From: Daejeonella sp.
Lineage (GTDB): Bacteria > Bacteroidota > Bacteroidia > Sphingobacteriales > Sphingobacteriaceae
Assembly (NCBI RefSeq): GCF_030695525.1
Contig: NZ_JAUYSS010000056.1
Coordinates: 1 to 64,000 of the forward strand
Length of the DNA: 64,000 bases
Reading direction: 5' to 3'
Position 1 is the first letter of the stretch. Each line of letters opens with the position of its first letter. Under the pieces are notes generated by a model, which did no database searches, had not been told where the DNA came from, and was given only the letters and a program-made list of their open reading frames with translations. A program made the position numbers and the translations under genes. Shown here in pieces: positions 43,148 to 52,383 of the stretch.

Positions 43148-44401
43148 ATGGCTAACCGCATTTTAGGATTAATAATCATTAGTATCCTGCTGATTCTTAT
43201 TGATATTTATATCTACCGGGCAATCCGATCCGTCAGCTGGAAATGGAAAGGACAAAAGCATCTTTCATTCACCTATATCTGGTGGGGATATACTTTTCTG
43301 CTGATTACCGGAGTTTTTATAAGTATATTTTTCAATATTAAATTCCTGCTTCGTTCGGTCATTCTGGTTATTTTCTTTCTGACTTTTGTTTCCAAAATAT
43401 TTATTCTGCCTTTTCTTGTCGCTGATGATTTGCGCAGGGCAATGATTTGGATTAGCAGGAAACTAAAAAGAAAAGAAAGCACGGAGCAAAATAAAACCGG
43501 AGTTATACCCCGTTCTGAATTCCTGATCAAAGCCGGAACTCTGGTTGCTGCAATTCCATTAGCATCCCTGACCTACGGTGTTGTTTCAAGTGCATATGAT
43601 TATCGTGTAAAGCGCAAAACACTCTATCTGCAAAACCTGCCTAAAGCCTTTGATGGTATAAAACTCGGACAGCTTTCAGATATTCACTCCGGGAGCTTCT
43701 ATGATCGCAAGGCAGTAATTGGTGGCGTTGATATGATCCTTAAAGAAAAGCCTGACTTGGTATTTTTTACCGGGGATCTGGTGAATAATATAGCCTCAGA
43801 AATGTATGAATACCAGGATATTTTCTCCAAAGTGAAGGCCCCACTGGGTGTTTTTTCTGTACTCGGAAATCATGATTACGGCGATTATCACTATGGTCAG
43901 GGAAGTTCAGCCGCAAAAGTTAAGAATTTGGCAGATATTAAGCAGACCCATAAGAATATGGGCTGGAACCTTCTTCTTAATGAAAATCGGAAATTGAAGA
44001 TTGATGGCGATGAAATTGCCATCTTAGGTATAGAAAATTGGGGAGTTGGTCGTTTTGCAAAGTATGGTCGTCTGGATCTTGCGTTAAAAGATACAGATGA
44101 TGCTCCGGTAAAGCTATTATTATCCCACGATCCCTCTCACTGGAGGGCGCAGGTTTTGCCGGAATATCCTCAGATTGATGCGATGTTCAGTGGCCATACA
44201 CATGGTATGCAGTTTGGCCTTGTAACTGAAAAATTTCAGTGGAGCCCTTCACAATATGTTTATAAAGAGTGGGCAGGGCTCTATAAAGAAGGATTACAGC
44301 AACTTTATGTGAATGTGGGATATGGCTTTTTAGGTTATCCGGGGCGGGTTGGAATTCTACCTGAAATTACGATCTTTGAGTTACGCCGGGGCGATTCCTG
44401 A
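43148..44401 (+). CDS. Membrane-anchored metallophosphoesterase
   Basis: A 417-residue protein: three N-terminal membrane helices (about 4-24, 42-62, 68-90), a linker helix, then an extracytoplasmic calcineurin-like phosphoesterase domain (about 170-410). All metal-binding motifs are present: QLSDIHSG, FTGDLVNN, LGNHDYGDY, LLSHDPSHW and FSGHTHGMQFG. It resembles the YaeI/YkuE-like group that includes UDP-2,3-diacylglucosamine pyrophosphatase analogues; substrate unknown. Lies 28 nt after the AAA+ gene in the same operon. Confidence 0.9.
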   Translation: MANRILGLIIISILLILIDIYIYRAIRSVSWKWKGQKHLSFTYIWWGYTFLLITGVFISIFFNIKFLLRSVILVIFFLTFVSKIFILPFLVADDLRRAMIWISRKLKRKESTEQNKTGVIPRSEFLIKAGTLVAAIPLASLTYGVVSSAYDYRVKRKTLYLQNLPKAFDGIKLGQLSDIHSGSFYDRKAVIGGVDMILKEKPDLVFFTGDLVNNIASEMYEYQDIFSKVKAPLGVFSVLGNHDYGDYHYGQGSSAAKVKNLADIKQTHKNMGWNLLLNENRKLKIDGDEIAILGIENWGVGRFAKYGRLDLALKDTDDAPVKLLLSHDPSHWRAQVLPEYPQIDAMFSGHTHGMQFGLVTEKFQWSPSQYVYKEWAGLYKEGLQQLYVNVGYGFLGYPGRVGILPEITIFELRRGDS

Positions 44402-44420
44402 ACAGATCCGGGTTCTATCT

Positions 44421-45299
44421 ATGAACAAATACCTTAGGCAGATCATCGATTTTCTATTGTTCAGCAATATTTTTATTGCTCTTTGTGCGGTTGCACAGGG
44501 TTTGGTGACTTATCAACTTTTGAAAGTCAAAGCCGATATGTATGTTTTAGGACTTCTTTTCACTTCAACATTAGCCCTATATAATTTCAGCATCGTTCTA
44601 TCCAAACCCAAAAAACCTGAAAATTCAACCTCAGCGAGAGTCCGATGGATATTTTCCCATTATCGGCTGATGATCACAATCAGCATTATTTCAGTCTTCT
44701 CAATAATCCCCCTGAGTTTGTTTCTGAGTACTTCGTCCAAAATTTTGCTGATTTCCCTTGCGCTGATATCTGTATTTTATAATCTTCCGGTATTTACCTT
44801 CCAGGATAAAAAATTCGGATTGAGAAATATACCAGGTATCAAATTATTCCTTATTGCATTGGTCTGGGCCTTGAGTTGTGTTTTACTGCCGATCCTTGAA
44901 ATGGAAAATAACCGGACGATTACCGTCACACTGAATGATACCATGTTATTAATCGCTAAACGCTTCCTTTTTATTGCAGCGATAACGGTACCCTTCGACA
45001 TTCGTGATCTTTATCAGGACAGGTTTTATGAATTGAAAACCATACCTGTACTATTTGGGGAAAGATGGGCATGGCTAATCTGCCAGGGATTGCTCGGAAC
45101 CTATCTAATTTTACTGTTTCTTTTCACAGATCAATTCGACAGCCATTTTTTCGGATTAACACTAACAATTATCCTAACAGGTTGGTTAATTTTCAAGTCC
45201 AACTGGAAGAAAAATGAATATTATTACTTCCTGTATTTGGATGGAACTATGATCCTGCAATTTTTGATGCTACTTCTTTGTGGCTCAATTAGCTTATGA
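44421..45299 (+). CDS. UbiA-like polytopic membrane protein lacking the first Asp-rich motif
   Basis: A 292-residue membrane protein from the ATG at 44421 (MNKYLRQIIDFLLF); a longer frame begins inside the preceding gene. Eight to nine hydrophobic segments and the late motif PFDIRDLYQDR resemble the second Asp-rich motif of UbiA prenyltransferases. The first motif (NDxxDxxxD) is missing; the matching loop reads SIVLSKPKKPENSTSARVRW. It is thus either a divergent or catalytically dead member or a different family with a similar fold. The 3' end overlaps the MOSC gene by ATGA. Confidence 0.6.
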   Translation: MNKYLRQIIDFLLFSNIFIALCAVAQGLVTYQLLKVKADMYVLGLLFTSTLALYNFSIVLSKPKKPENSTSARVRWIFSHYRLMITISIISVFSIIPLSLFLSTSSKILLISLALISVFYNLPVFTFQDKKFGLRNIPGIKLFLIALVWALSCVLLPILEMENNRTITVTLNDTMLLIAKRFLFIAAITVPFDIRDLYQDRFYELKTIPVLFGERWAWLICQGLLGTYLILLFLFTDQFDSHFFGLTLTIILTGWLIFKSNWKKNEYYYFLYLDGTMILQFLMLLLCGSISL

Positions 45300-45955
45300 A
45301 AGATATCCATATTTTATCGATCAATGTCCTTGGCCATGCCGAATTATTAGTTTCGGACCATCAGAAAGCTCATTCGGCATACCGAAAGCAAGCCATTTCA
45401 GCTCATACTATAGAATTGGGTATGACTGGTTTTGCTGGTGATATCATCGTCGATACAAAACATCATGGTGGAAATGATAAAGCAGTATGCTGTTATAATT
45501 CAGATCATTTTAAAAAATGGAAGACAGAACTTGGTTTTAATCTAGAATCTGCCGCTTTTGGAGAAAACCTGACATTAACTGGGGCAAACGCAAATGAAGA
45601 TCACATATTTATCGGTGACCGATATCAATTGGGTGATGCAATTGTGGAAGTTTCAGAACCCCGCGGCCCTTGTTATATGATCGGAATCAGGTATAATTAC
45701 AAGCAGTTCCCGGTTCATTTACAGCAAAGCGGGCTTACAGGATACTACTTCAGGACAATTAAACCAGGGCTGGTAAAAAAGACAGACAAGCTGATCCATA
45801 TTAGCTCACATCCCGAAAAAATCTCAGTAATGGATGTCAATTTTGTAAGATATCATGACCCTGAAAATAAAGAATGGCTTCAGCGGCTGGTTGATCTAAA
45901 AGAACTGACCTTAGAATGGAGAGAGCGGTTTGAAAAAATGCTGAAGAAATTATAA
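45296..45955 (+). CDS. MOSC-domain protein (YiiM-like)
   Basis: A 219-residue protein of the MOSC family that includes E. coli YiiM. Family words seen are GFAGDIIVDTKHHGGNDKAV, FGENLTLTGAN, IGDRYQLGDAIVEVSEPRGPC (the conserved molybdenum-ligating Cys) and GLTGYYFRTIKPG. YiiM-type proteins act in molybdenum-cofactor-dependent detoxification of N-hydroxylated bases; other roles are possible. Last gene of the five-gene operon, overlapping the UbiA-like gene by four bases, which is the only sign of a shared job. Confidence 0.9.
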   Translation: MKDIHILSINVLGHAELLVSDHQKAHSAYRKQAISAHTIELGMTGFAGDIIVDTKHHGGNDKAVCCYNSDHFKKWKTELGFNLESAAFGENLTLTGANANEDHIFIGDRYQLGDAIVEVSEPRGPCYMIGIRYNYKQFPVHLQQSGLTGYYFRTIKPGLVKKTDKLIHISSHPEKISVMDVNFVRYHDPENKEWLQRLVDLKELTLEWRERFEKMLKKL

Positions 45956-45982
45956 TTTCTTCATGTAGTCATACCGAAAAAT

Positions 45983-46672
45983 TTATTCAATTATAAACTT
46001 ATACCCCACTCCACGGACAGTTTGCATAAAATGTGGCCTGTCGGGATTGCTCTCTATCTTTTTCCGTAAACGAACGATATGCATATCAAGCGTTCGTGTA
46101 TTGACATCAGAATTATAGCCCCAAACCACCATCATTAGCTCATCACGGTTGATAACGGTATTTGCATTTTTTAAAAAATAAAGAAGAATCCTGTTCTCAA
46201 GTATGGTAAGTTCAATTTTCTTGCCCTCGCGCATCAGGGAATGTGTATTTGGATGATGCTCCATGTTTCCGAATTTATATATTTCTGTCTTCTCATTATT
46301 GATGAAAAACTTAACCTTGTTTTCAATCAATGCAACAAGTACATCCATATTAAAAGGCTTGGTCACATAATCAGAAACGCCAAAATTATAAGCATCAATT
46401 TTATCAATATCCTGTGCCTTAGCAGTCATCATAATAATCAGATTATCAAACCCAAGTTTACGCACATTCTGACAGACTTCTGAGCCCTGTTTCGATGGCA
46501 ACATCCAGTCTAGCAGAACAATATCAGGCTGCTCATTCATTATCAGTTCTTCTGCAATTTGGCCGTCAGCAGCTTCCACAACTTTATATCCTTCGGTTTG
46601 AAGACGATGTACAACCAAAAACCGAAGATTCTCATCATCTTCAATAACTGCAACCTTGATTTCTTTTCCCAT
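45983..46672 (-). CDS. OmpR/PhoB-family response regulator
   Basis: A 229-residue two-component regulator: receiver domain (1-120) with acidic pocket Glu11-Asp12-Asp13, phosphoryl-acceptor Asp55 (LLDWMLPSKQG) and Lys in DYVTKPF near 105, and a C-terminal winged-helix DNA-binding domain (about 132-228; DELMMVVWGYNSDVNTRTLDMHI, RGVGYKFI). It lies 2 nt after its cognate kinase gene and 27 nt from the convergent MOSC gene. It probably controls envelope or peptide-stress genes, but the regulon cannot be read here. Confidence 0.95.
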   Translation of the reverse strand: MGKEIKVAVIEDDENLRFLVVHRLQTEGYKVVEAADGQIAEELIMNEQPDIVLLDWMLPSKQGSEVCQNVRKLGFDNLIIMMTAKAQDIDKIDAYNFGVSDYVTKPFNMDVLVALIENKVKFFINNEKTEIYKFGNMEHHPNTHSLMREGKKIELTILENRILLYFLKNANTVINRDELMMVVWGYNSDVNTRTLDMHIVRLRKKIESNPDRPHFMQTVRGVGYKFIIE

Positions 46673-46674
46673 GT

Positions 46675-48348
46675 TTATATTTCGTAAGGCAATTCAATTC
46701 TAAACTCTGTCCCCTTCCCTTCTATACTTTTTACAGTAATTGTTCCGTTCATAAATTTAATCAGTTCTGCACAGAATGCCAAACCTAAACCAACACTCCC
46801 TTGCTGATTATATTGATTTTGTACCCTGTAAAACTTCTTAAAGATATTCTTGATATCTTTTTCCGGAATTCCAATCCCCTGATCTGTAAATATAAAAATA
46901 ATCCGATTTCTGACCTTTTGAATATTGATTCTTACTATTCTCTTGTCAGGATTAGAGTACTTATAGGCATTATCAATCAGATTCTGAAAGATACTTCCCA
47001 AAAGTACAGGATCAGAATTAAAATACACAAGGCCATCAATCTCACATTCTATATCGAAACCCGGATACTTTAACTGATAGCTATCAACCATATTCTGGCA
47101 GAATATTTCGAGATTAATACTCTCGGGCTTCAATTTGATCGCCTTATTCTCGATCTGGGCAAAAGACAATAATCTGTTCATCAGATCATTAAGTTTATCT
47201 GCTTCTTCATCAAGAATCTTACCATAATGCAGGCGTTCACGATCTGACAGATTGGAAGAACTCCTGATATTATTTCCTGCAATTTTTATAACGCTAACAG
47301 GAGTTTTAAATTCATGAGTTAGGTTATTTATAAAATCATATTGCAGTTTAAATAGCTTACTGTTAATATTCAGGTTTCTGAAGATCAGATAACCAATAAG
47401 CACCAGAACAAAATAGATGATAAATAAGCCTGCAGCGATAGGCATGAAACGGGAATTTACTTCCTTTCTTAAAAAATCCTTACCTGAACTGAAGTATAAT
47501 TTATAATCTGAAAAGGGACCGGATAAGGGAAGGTCATTCTCCATAATACCTGAATCATTATCAAGCGATTCGTAAACCAGGGGCTTAATACTGATATGCT
47601 GATATAACTGGGGATGTGAATTAATTATCTCCAGCTTCAGTGGATTTAAGTAAAATGTAAGCATATCCATTTCATAGACTGGAGAACTTGGCTTCTTTTG
47701 ATACATCAAATCCTTATAAATCTTTATTTCCTCACGCCTTGGAATATTCATAAAAGTGATCCTGTTCGACCTGATACTATAAAAAACATTAAATCGATCA
47801 TCATCACTCAATGCTTTAGCAGTATCAGCTAACTCAATAAAGCCACTGAACTTAATTGCCATTTTATTGAACTCATCACCGGTTTTTATTATAAATAAGG
47901 TGTCAGGGTGAATGCTTTCATAAAGTAAAATCGAATCTTTGGGCATGTCCCTGCCAAACTGGTATACCGACTTTGGCCCCATTGAAAAATTCTTCAGCCT
48001 GATGCCATGCGGAATTATATGATTACTTATTTCAGTATCATAAAATATTACACGTTCAACAAATTGAAATTTTCTGAAAACAGTATCTATATATTTGGAG
48101 GTCTGTGCAGAATCTAAATAACCCTGATAAAAAGATATTTCAGGGATTTTATTTTGAAAGAAATCATTATAAGGTTTCACTGTTTCTTCGAGCACATCAA
48201 TCTTCTGAGAAGCAAATTCATTTTCAACATATTTAGACGTCAGATTATAGGCAAGATAAAAAGCACCTGCCATGGCAGAGGTAATGAGGAACAAGAAGAT
48301 AATAACCAGAGTGAAATTTTTGCGGTATATATATTGATACTCCTGCAT
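46675..48348 (-). CDS. Sensor histidine kinase
   Basis: A 557-residue inner-membrane kinase. Two membrane helices (about 12-34 and 297-318) enclose a large periplasmic sensor domain of about 260 residues with no domain I can name. No clear HAMP domain follows; a short linker leads to the dimerisation domain with phospho-acceptor His345 (FINNLTHEFKTPVS) and the ATPase domain with N-box (QNLIDNAYKYSNPD), DQGIGIPEKD and GLGLAFC. The partner response regulator is 2 nt downstream. The S9 peptidase gene is 4 nt upstream. Confidence 0.93.
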   Translation of the reverse strand: MQEYQYIYRKNFTLVIIFLFLITSAMAGAFYLAYNLTSKYVENEFASQKIDVLEETVKPYNDFFQNKIPEISFYQGYLDSAQTSKYIDTVFRKFQFVERVIFYDTEISNHIIPHGIRLKNFSMGPKSVYQFGRDMPKDSILLYESIHPDTLFIIKTGDEFNKMAIKFSGFIELADTAKALSDDDRFNVFYSIRSNRITFMNIPRREEIKIYKDLMYQKKPSSPVYEMDMLTFYLNPLKLEIINSHPQLYQHISIKPLVYESLDNDSGIMENDLPLSGPFSDYKLYFSSGKDFLRKEVNSRFMPIAAGLFIIYFVLVLIGYLIFRNLNINSKLFKLQYDFINNLTHEFKTPVSVIKIAGNNIRSSSNLSDRERLHYGKILDEEADKLNDLMNRLLSFAQIENKAIKLKPESINLEIFCQNMVDSYQLKYPGFDIECEIDGLVYFNSDPVLLGSIFQNLIDNAYKYSNPDKRIVRINIQKVRNRIIFIFTDQGIGIPEKDIKNIFKKFYRVQNQYNQQGSVGLGLAFCAELIKFMNGTITVKSIEGKGTEFRIELPYEI

Positions 48349-48352
48349 CCGC

Positions 48353-50239
48353 TTATTCCTTGCTTAGATTCTGATCTAGGAATACTTCAAGGTTCTTGTA
48401 AAATTCAAGTCGATTTTCATTGCTTCTAAAAACATGCCCCTCTCCTTCCTTAAAAATATATGTAACCGGTACTTTCTTCTTTTTTAATTCCTTGACAAAC
48501 TGATGGGTTTCGTTCATATTAACTCTGGGATCTCTTGCACCCTGAGCTATTAAAACAGGCACTTTGATTTTATCAGTATGAAAAACAGGGGATACGGCTC
48601 TGAAATAATCAGCATCAGATTCAGGATTACCCACAGTTTCATAATACATCTGCAGATAAGGCCTGAAATAGGGTGGTATGTCCTTAAAATACGTGAATAA
48701 ATTGGTGAAACCAGAATAAGAAGCACCGCACCTGTAAAGTTCAGGATTAGACATTAGGCCGTGAAGTGCAGAGAAACCGCCAAAACTGAAGCCATAAATT
48801 CCAATCCGGGATGGATCTGCAATCTTTTGGGCAATCAGCCAATGAACACCATCGGTTATATCATCCTGCATCTTAGCTCCCCATTCCTTAAATCCTGCAA
48901 TCCAGAAATCTTTTCCATAGCCTTTGGATCCTCTGAAATTAACCTGAAATACAGCATAACCCCGGCTTGCGAGAAATTGAACTTCAGAATTATAGCCCCA
49001 GCTATTCCTAGAATCGGGTCCACCATGAGGCATTACAACTACCGGGAGATTTTTTGATGGCATACCTATTGGAAGGGTTAAATACCCATATACAGTCAGA
49101 CCATCTCTGGTAGTATAGCTGATAGGTTTCATTTCTGCCATATTTTCTACCTTCAGGGATGAGTTCACATCACTCAGCTTAACCAGCTTATTATCATCTA
49201 ATGTAAATAAATAGAATGATCCCGGATTACGATCTGTATAGGTTCTGACAATAAATTTCTTTTCTAAAGAGTCTGAACTGGCAATCACAATTTCAGTGTT
49301 AGGCAGCAATTCTTCGAGTTTTTTAAAGGTAGCTTTAAAAGTATCATCAAGATAATGACGCTCCTTTTTCCAGGTTTCAAAGCCTGCATAGATTAACTTT
49401 TTCTTGTTGACAGAGTAAATTGCTTCTGAGACATCAACCTGAGGATTACTATAAATAACGCGGTGCTCTTTCCCTGTCACACAATCCAATTCAACCAATG
49501 CCATTTTATCCCGATTTTTATTCGACAATGCATAAATACAACTATTGTCAGCACTGAAACTGACAGGGGAAATACTAGTCTTGAAATTATTCGTTAAAAC
49601 ACTCCTGAAGTTCTGGCTCTCTTTATCACGGTACAACAAAGTTTCATTGACTCCATCACTTGAAATAGCCATTCTTAACTTTCCTGCAGGATCAGAATAC
49701 CATTTTGTAATGTTCCCGGGGTTCTGAAATAACATTGCCAGCTTTCCGGTCTGAATATTTAATCGGTAGGCATCAAAAACCGTAGAGTCACGTTTGTTCA
49801 GAGAAACCAAAACCTGGCCGTCACTTACAGGGCCTGAAGAAATTAGTCTGATTTTTGTATTAGGGAATGAGAGTAACTCCCGCTTATTATTTCCATAAAT
49901 GTCGACTGCAAAAAGACCTGGATCCAGATTTTCGGTGGCACCTTTTAAATATAGAATCTCATTATTACTAGCCCAGAAATAATTGGAGATACTCCGGTTA
50001 GAATCACAGGTTAACTGTGTAGTAGTTTTCCCATCAAGGGTTTCAACATAAATATGAATTCTGTTATTATCTGGTTTTAGGTAGGAAATATATTTACCAT
50101 CGGGTGAAACCAGATAAGACGTATTAATGGGGACATTGAAAAAATTTTCTATGGGTATCCGTTTCGTTGCTTTTTCCATTGTACACGACACCAACGTGGC
50201 TAGAATAAAACAGAATAAATAAATTTTTGATACCAGCAT
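48353..50239 (-). CDS. S9-family prolyl-oligopeptidase-like lipoprotein peptidase
   Basis: A 628-residue lipoprotein (lipobox LVSC, Cys19) with an N-terminal beta-propeller (about 35-350, repeated YLxP-type blades) and an alpha/beta hydrolase domain. The catalytic triad is Ser485 (GFSFGGFS), Asp570 (GARDPRVN) and His602 (EGEGHVF). It is predicted to cleave short peptides at the envelope. It is the first gene of an operon with a histidine kinase (4-nt gap) and a response regulator, so the kinase may sense peptides that the enzyme makes or removes. Confidence 0.92.
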   Translation of the reverse strand: MLVSKIYLFCFILATLVSCTMEKATKRIPIENFFNVPINTSYLVSPDGKYISYLKPDNNRIHIYVETLDGKTTTQLTCDSNRSISNYFWASNNEILYLKGATENLDPGLFAVDIYGNNKRELLSFPNTKIRLISSGPVSDGQVLVSLNKRDSTVFDAYRLNIQTGKLAMLFQNPGNITKWYSDPAGKLRMAISSDGVNETLLYRDKESQNFRSVLTNNFKTSISPVSFSADNSCIYALSNKNRDKMALVELDCVTGKEHRVIYSNPQVDVSEAIYSVNKKKLIYAGFETWKKERHYLDDTFKATFKKLEELLPNTEIVIASSDSLEKKFIVRTYTDRNPGSFYLFTLDDNKLVKLSDVNSSLKVENMAEMKPISYTTRDGLTVYGYLTLPIGMPSKNLPVVVMPHGGPDSRNSWGYNSEVQFLASRGYAVFQVNFRGSKGYGKDFWIAGFKEWGAKMQDDITDGVHWLIAQKIADPSRIGIYGFSFGGFSALHGLMSNPELYRCGASYSGFTNLFTYFKDIPPYFRPYLQMYYETVGNPESDADYFRAVSPVFHTDKIKVPVLIAQGARDPRVNMNETHQFVKELKKKKVPVTYIFKEGEGHVFRSNENRLEFYKNLEVFLDQNLSKE

Positions 50240-50532
50240 TCTTTATTAAAATTAAAATCAAATTATGTTGCACACACTTTAAATAGGCAACAAAACAAAC
50301 AAAATAAAGGATATTAATACCTTCAACTAACAAATAGACATATTGCTAAACTAAACACTCAAGTTAATAAATACATTTTTAAGTAGTTGAATGGATTCGT
50401 AACATTTAAACTACAAGTGTTTTTTTTCCTGAAATGAAACATGAATAAAGCGAACTTTATTATATACAACAAATGGTATCCTTTCAAATGATTATATTGA
50501 AAGTGTACAAAGATTGTTAACAAACCGGTCAG

Positions 50533-52338
50533 ATGAAAAAAATCCTGCTTTTGCTATTGATTATATCTGTCACTTCAGAACTGAAAGCACAGTTAAATTC
50601 TGAGGAAGCTATGGCTGTACAGTATTTCCAGTCTGGTGACTATGAAAAAGCAGCTTTGCTTTATGAAAAGTTATTCAACAGAACCAAAAATGCAAGTTAT
50701 TACGATCCATATTTCAGTTGTCTGCTCCGCTTAAAAAAGTTTGACGAAGCAGAAAAACTGGCCAGGACCCTTCAAAAGAACAATCCTGAAAATTTTAACT
50801 ATCCGGTTGATCTTGGAAGGATTTTGCAGGAACGCGGTGAACAGGAAAAATCAATTGCATTATATAATAATCTGATTAAAAACCTGCCTGCCAATGAATT
50901 TGCAATAAAAGATCTGGCAATAACCTTTTACAGGGCAGAAGCATACGATTTCTCGATCAAAACCTTTTTAACTGGCCGAAAAATACTTAAGGATGAAAAA
51001 TCATTTATCTATGATCTCCTAAGTTTATATCGTTACCGTAAGGATAAAGTAATGCTAATTGAAGAATACTTATTGCTTTTAAGCATAAATCCTGAAGCAT
51101 TACAACAAGCGCAAAGCGTTTTGGGGAATATCCTTGAGGATAAAGATGACTTTAATCTTCTAAAAAGTGCAATCTTACGCCGCTTACAGAAAGATGCTCA
51201 AAATGTTGTGTTAACAGAGTTCCTTGCCTGGCAGTACGTCCAGCAAAAAGATTTTGACATGGCATTGAGGCAAACCCTCGCGCTCGATCGCAGATTAAAA
51301 GAAGAAGGAGGCAGGGTATTTGAGCTGTCGAGAGTATTCATTTCAAATCAAGCATATGATCAGGGAGTGGAAGCCCTGAAATATCTGGTGTCTAAAGGGG
51401 AGAAAAGCAGGTATTATATTCCGGCAAAAATCGATCTCCTGAATGTTAAAACTAAACAATTGACTACGGGCAAGTTCGATAAATCAGATTTACTGACACT
51501 GGAGAGCGATTTCGAATCATTATTAAAGGAATTCGGACGAAATTCAGGTACTGCCTTTGCAATCCGGCAGCTTGCCAATTTACAGGCATTTTATCTGAAA
51601 AAGCCTGCAGAATCGGCCTCACAGCTTCAACAACTGCTAGAATTACCCGGCATAACGCCAATTATAATAGCACAAACGAAGTTAGAGCTTGGGGATATCT
51701 ATACCTTATCAGGAGAAGTTTGGGAAGCAGCCCTGATTTTTGGGCAGGTCGAGAAGTCATTCCCCAACGAAGTTTACGGACAGGAAGCCAGATATAAAAA
51801 TGCCAGGTTAGCATATTTTCAGGGGGACTTTTTATGGGCAAAGGCGCAGCTTGATGTACTGAAAAGTTCAACATCCCAATTAATTGCAAATGATGCACTC
51901 AATTTAAGTTTGCTCATTTCTGATAACTTGCTAAATGAGAGTGATACCGCGGCACTGAAAAGATATTCGGATGCAGAACTCAGCGTATTTAAAAATCAGC
52001 CGGAAAAAGCTTTGGGTATTTTAGATAGTATAAACATTCTTTACCCTGCAAATTCGCTTGCTGACGATATTTTAATGGCAAAATCCAAAATATTTATAAG
52101 TTCAAGTGAGTTTGAACAGGCGGTTATTCAACTACAAAAAATAATAGACAATTTCAGCTCAGATCTTTGGGGCGATGATGCTATTTTCATGCTGGCCGAT
52201 ATTTATGAAACAAAGCTGAACCAACCTGAAAAAGCAATCGAACTATATCAAAAAATAATAAATGATTATTCAGGCAGTTTGTACATCATCGAAGCAAGAA
52301 AACGCTTCCGTCAGCTTAGAGGAGATAAACTGGGTTGA
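50533..52338 (+). CDS. Exported TPR-repeat protein
   Basis: A 601-residue protein with a cleavable signal peptide (MKKILLLLLIISVTSELKAQ) followed almost entirely by tetratricopeptide-like repeats, e.g. QYFQSGDYEKAALLYEKLF, LKKFDEAEKLA, RGEQEKSIALYNNL and the C-terminal SEFEQAVIQLQKIIDNF and NQPEKAIELYQKIINDYSG. It is likely a periplasmic scaffold. Similar proteins accompany envelope and secretion machinery in Bacteroidota, but no specific partner is visible. The upstream 293-nt gap carries no recognisable gene and no clear promoter. Confidence 0.85.
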   Translation: MKKILLLLLIISVTSELKAQLNSEEAMAVQYFQSGDYEKAALLYEKLFNRTKNASYYDPYFSCLLRLKKFDEAEKLARTLQKNNPENFNYPVDLGRILQERGEQEKSIALYNNLIKNLPANEFAIKDLAITFYRAEAYDFSIKTFLTGRKILKDEKSFIYDLLSLYRYRKDKVMLIEEYLLLLSINPEALQQAQSVLGNILEDKDDFNLLKSAILRRLQKDAQNVVLTEFLAWQYVQQKDFDMALRQTLALDRRLKEEGGRVFELSRVFISNQAYDQGVEALKYLVSKGEKSRYYIPAKIDLLNVKTKQLTTGKFDKSDLLTLESDFESLLKEFGRNSGTAFAIRQLANLQAFYLKKPAESASQLQQLLELPGITPIIIAQTKLELGDIYTLSGEVWEAALIFGQVEKSFPNEVYGQEARYKNARLAYFQGDFLWAKAQLDVLKSSTSQLIANDALNLSLLISDNLLNESDTAALKRYSDAELSVFKNQPEKALGILDSINILYPANSLADDILMAKSKIFISSSEFEQAVIQLQKIIDNFSSDLWGDDAIFMLADIYETKLNQPEKAIELYQKIINDYSGSLYIIEARKRFRQLRGDKLG

Positions 52339-52371
52339 GTTTTCGGACTGAAATATTAAAATTCCTATTCC

Positions 52372-52379
52372 TATCTTCG
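52372..52379 (+). promoter_or_regulatory. Candidate -7 box (TATCTTCG) for the DUF4286 gene
   Basis: TATCTTCG matches TAnnTTTG at all but one base and ends 4 nt before the ATG at 52384. No -33 partner at the usual spacing. Use of this box would again give a leaderless mRNA. Confidence 0.4.
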
Positions 52380-52383
52380 CAGC

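Noticed and set aside
44349-44420. Upstream start of the UbiA-like gene
   Set aside because: These 24 codons lie within the end of the metallophosphoesterase gene and encode a non-hydrophobic stretch; the ATG at 44421 starts directly before the first membrane helix.
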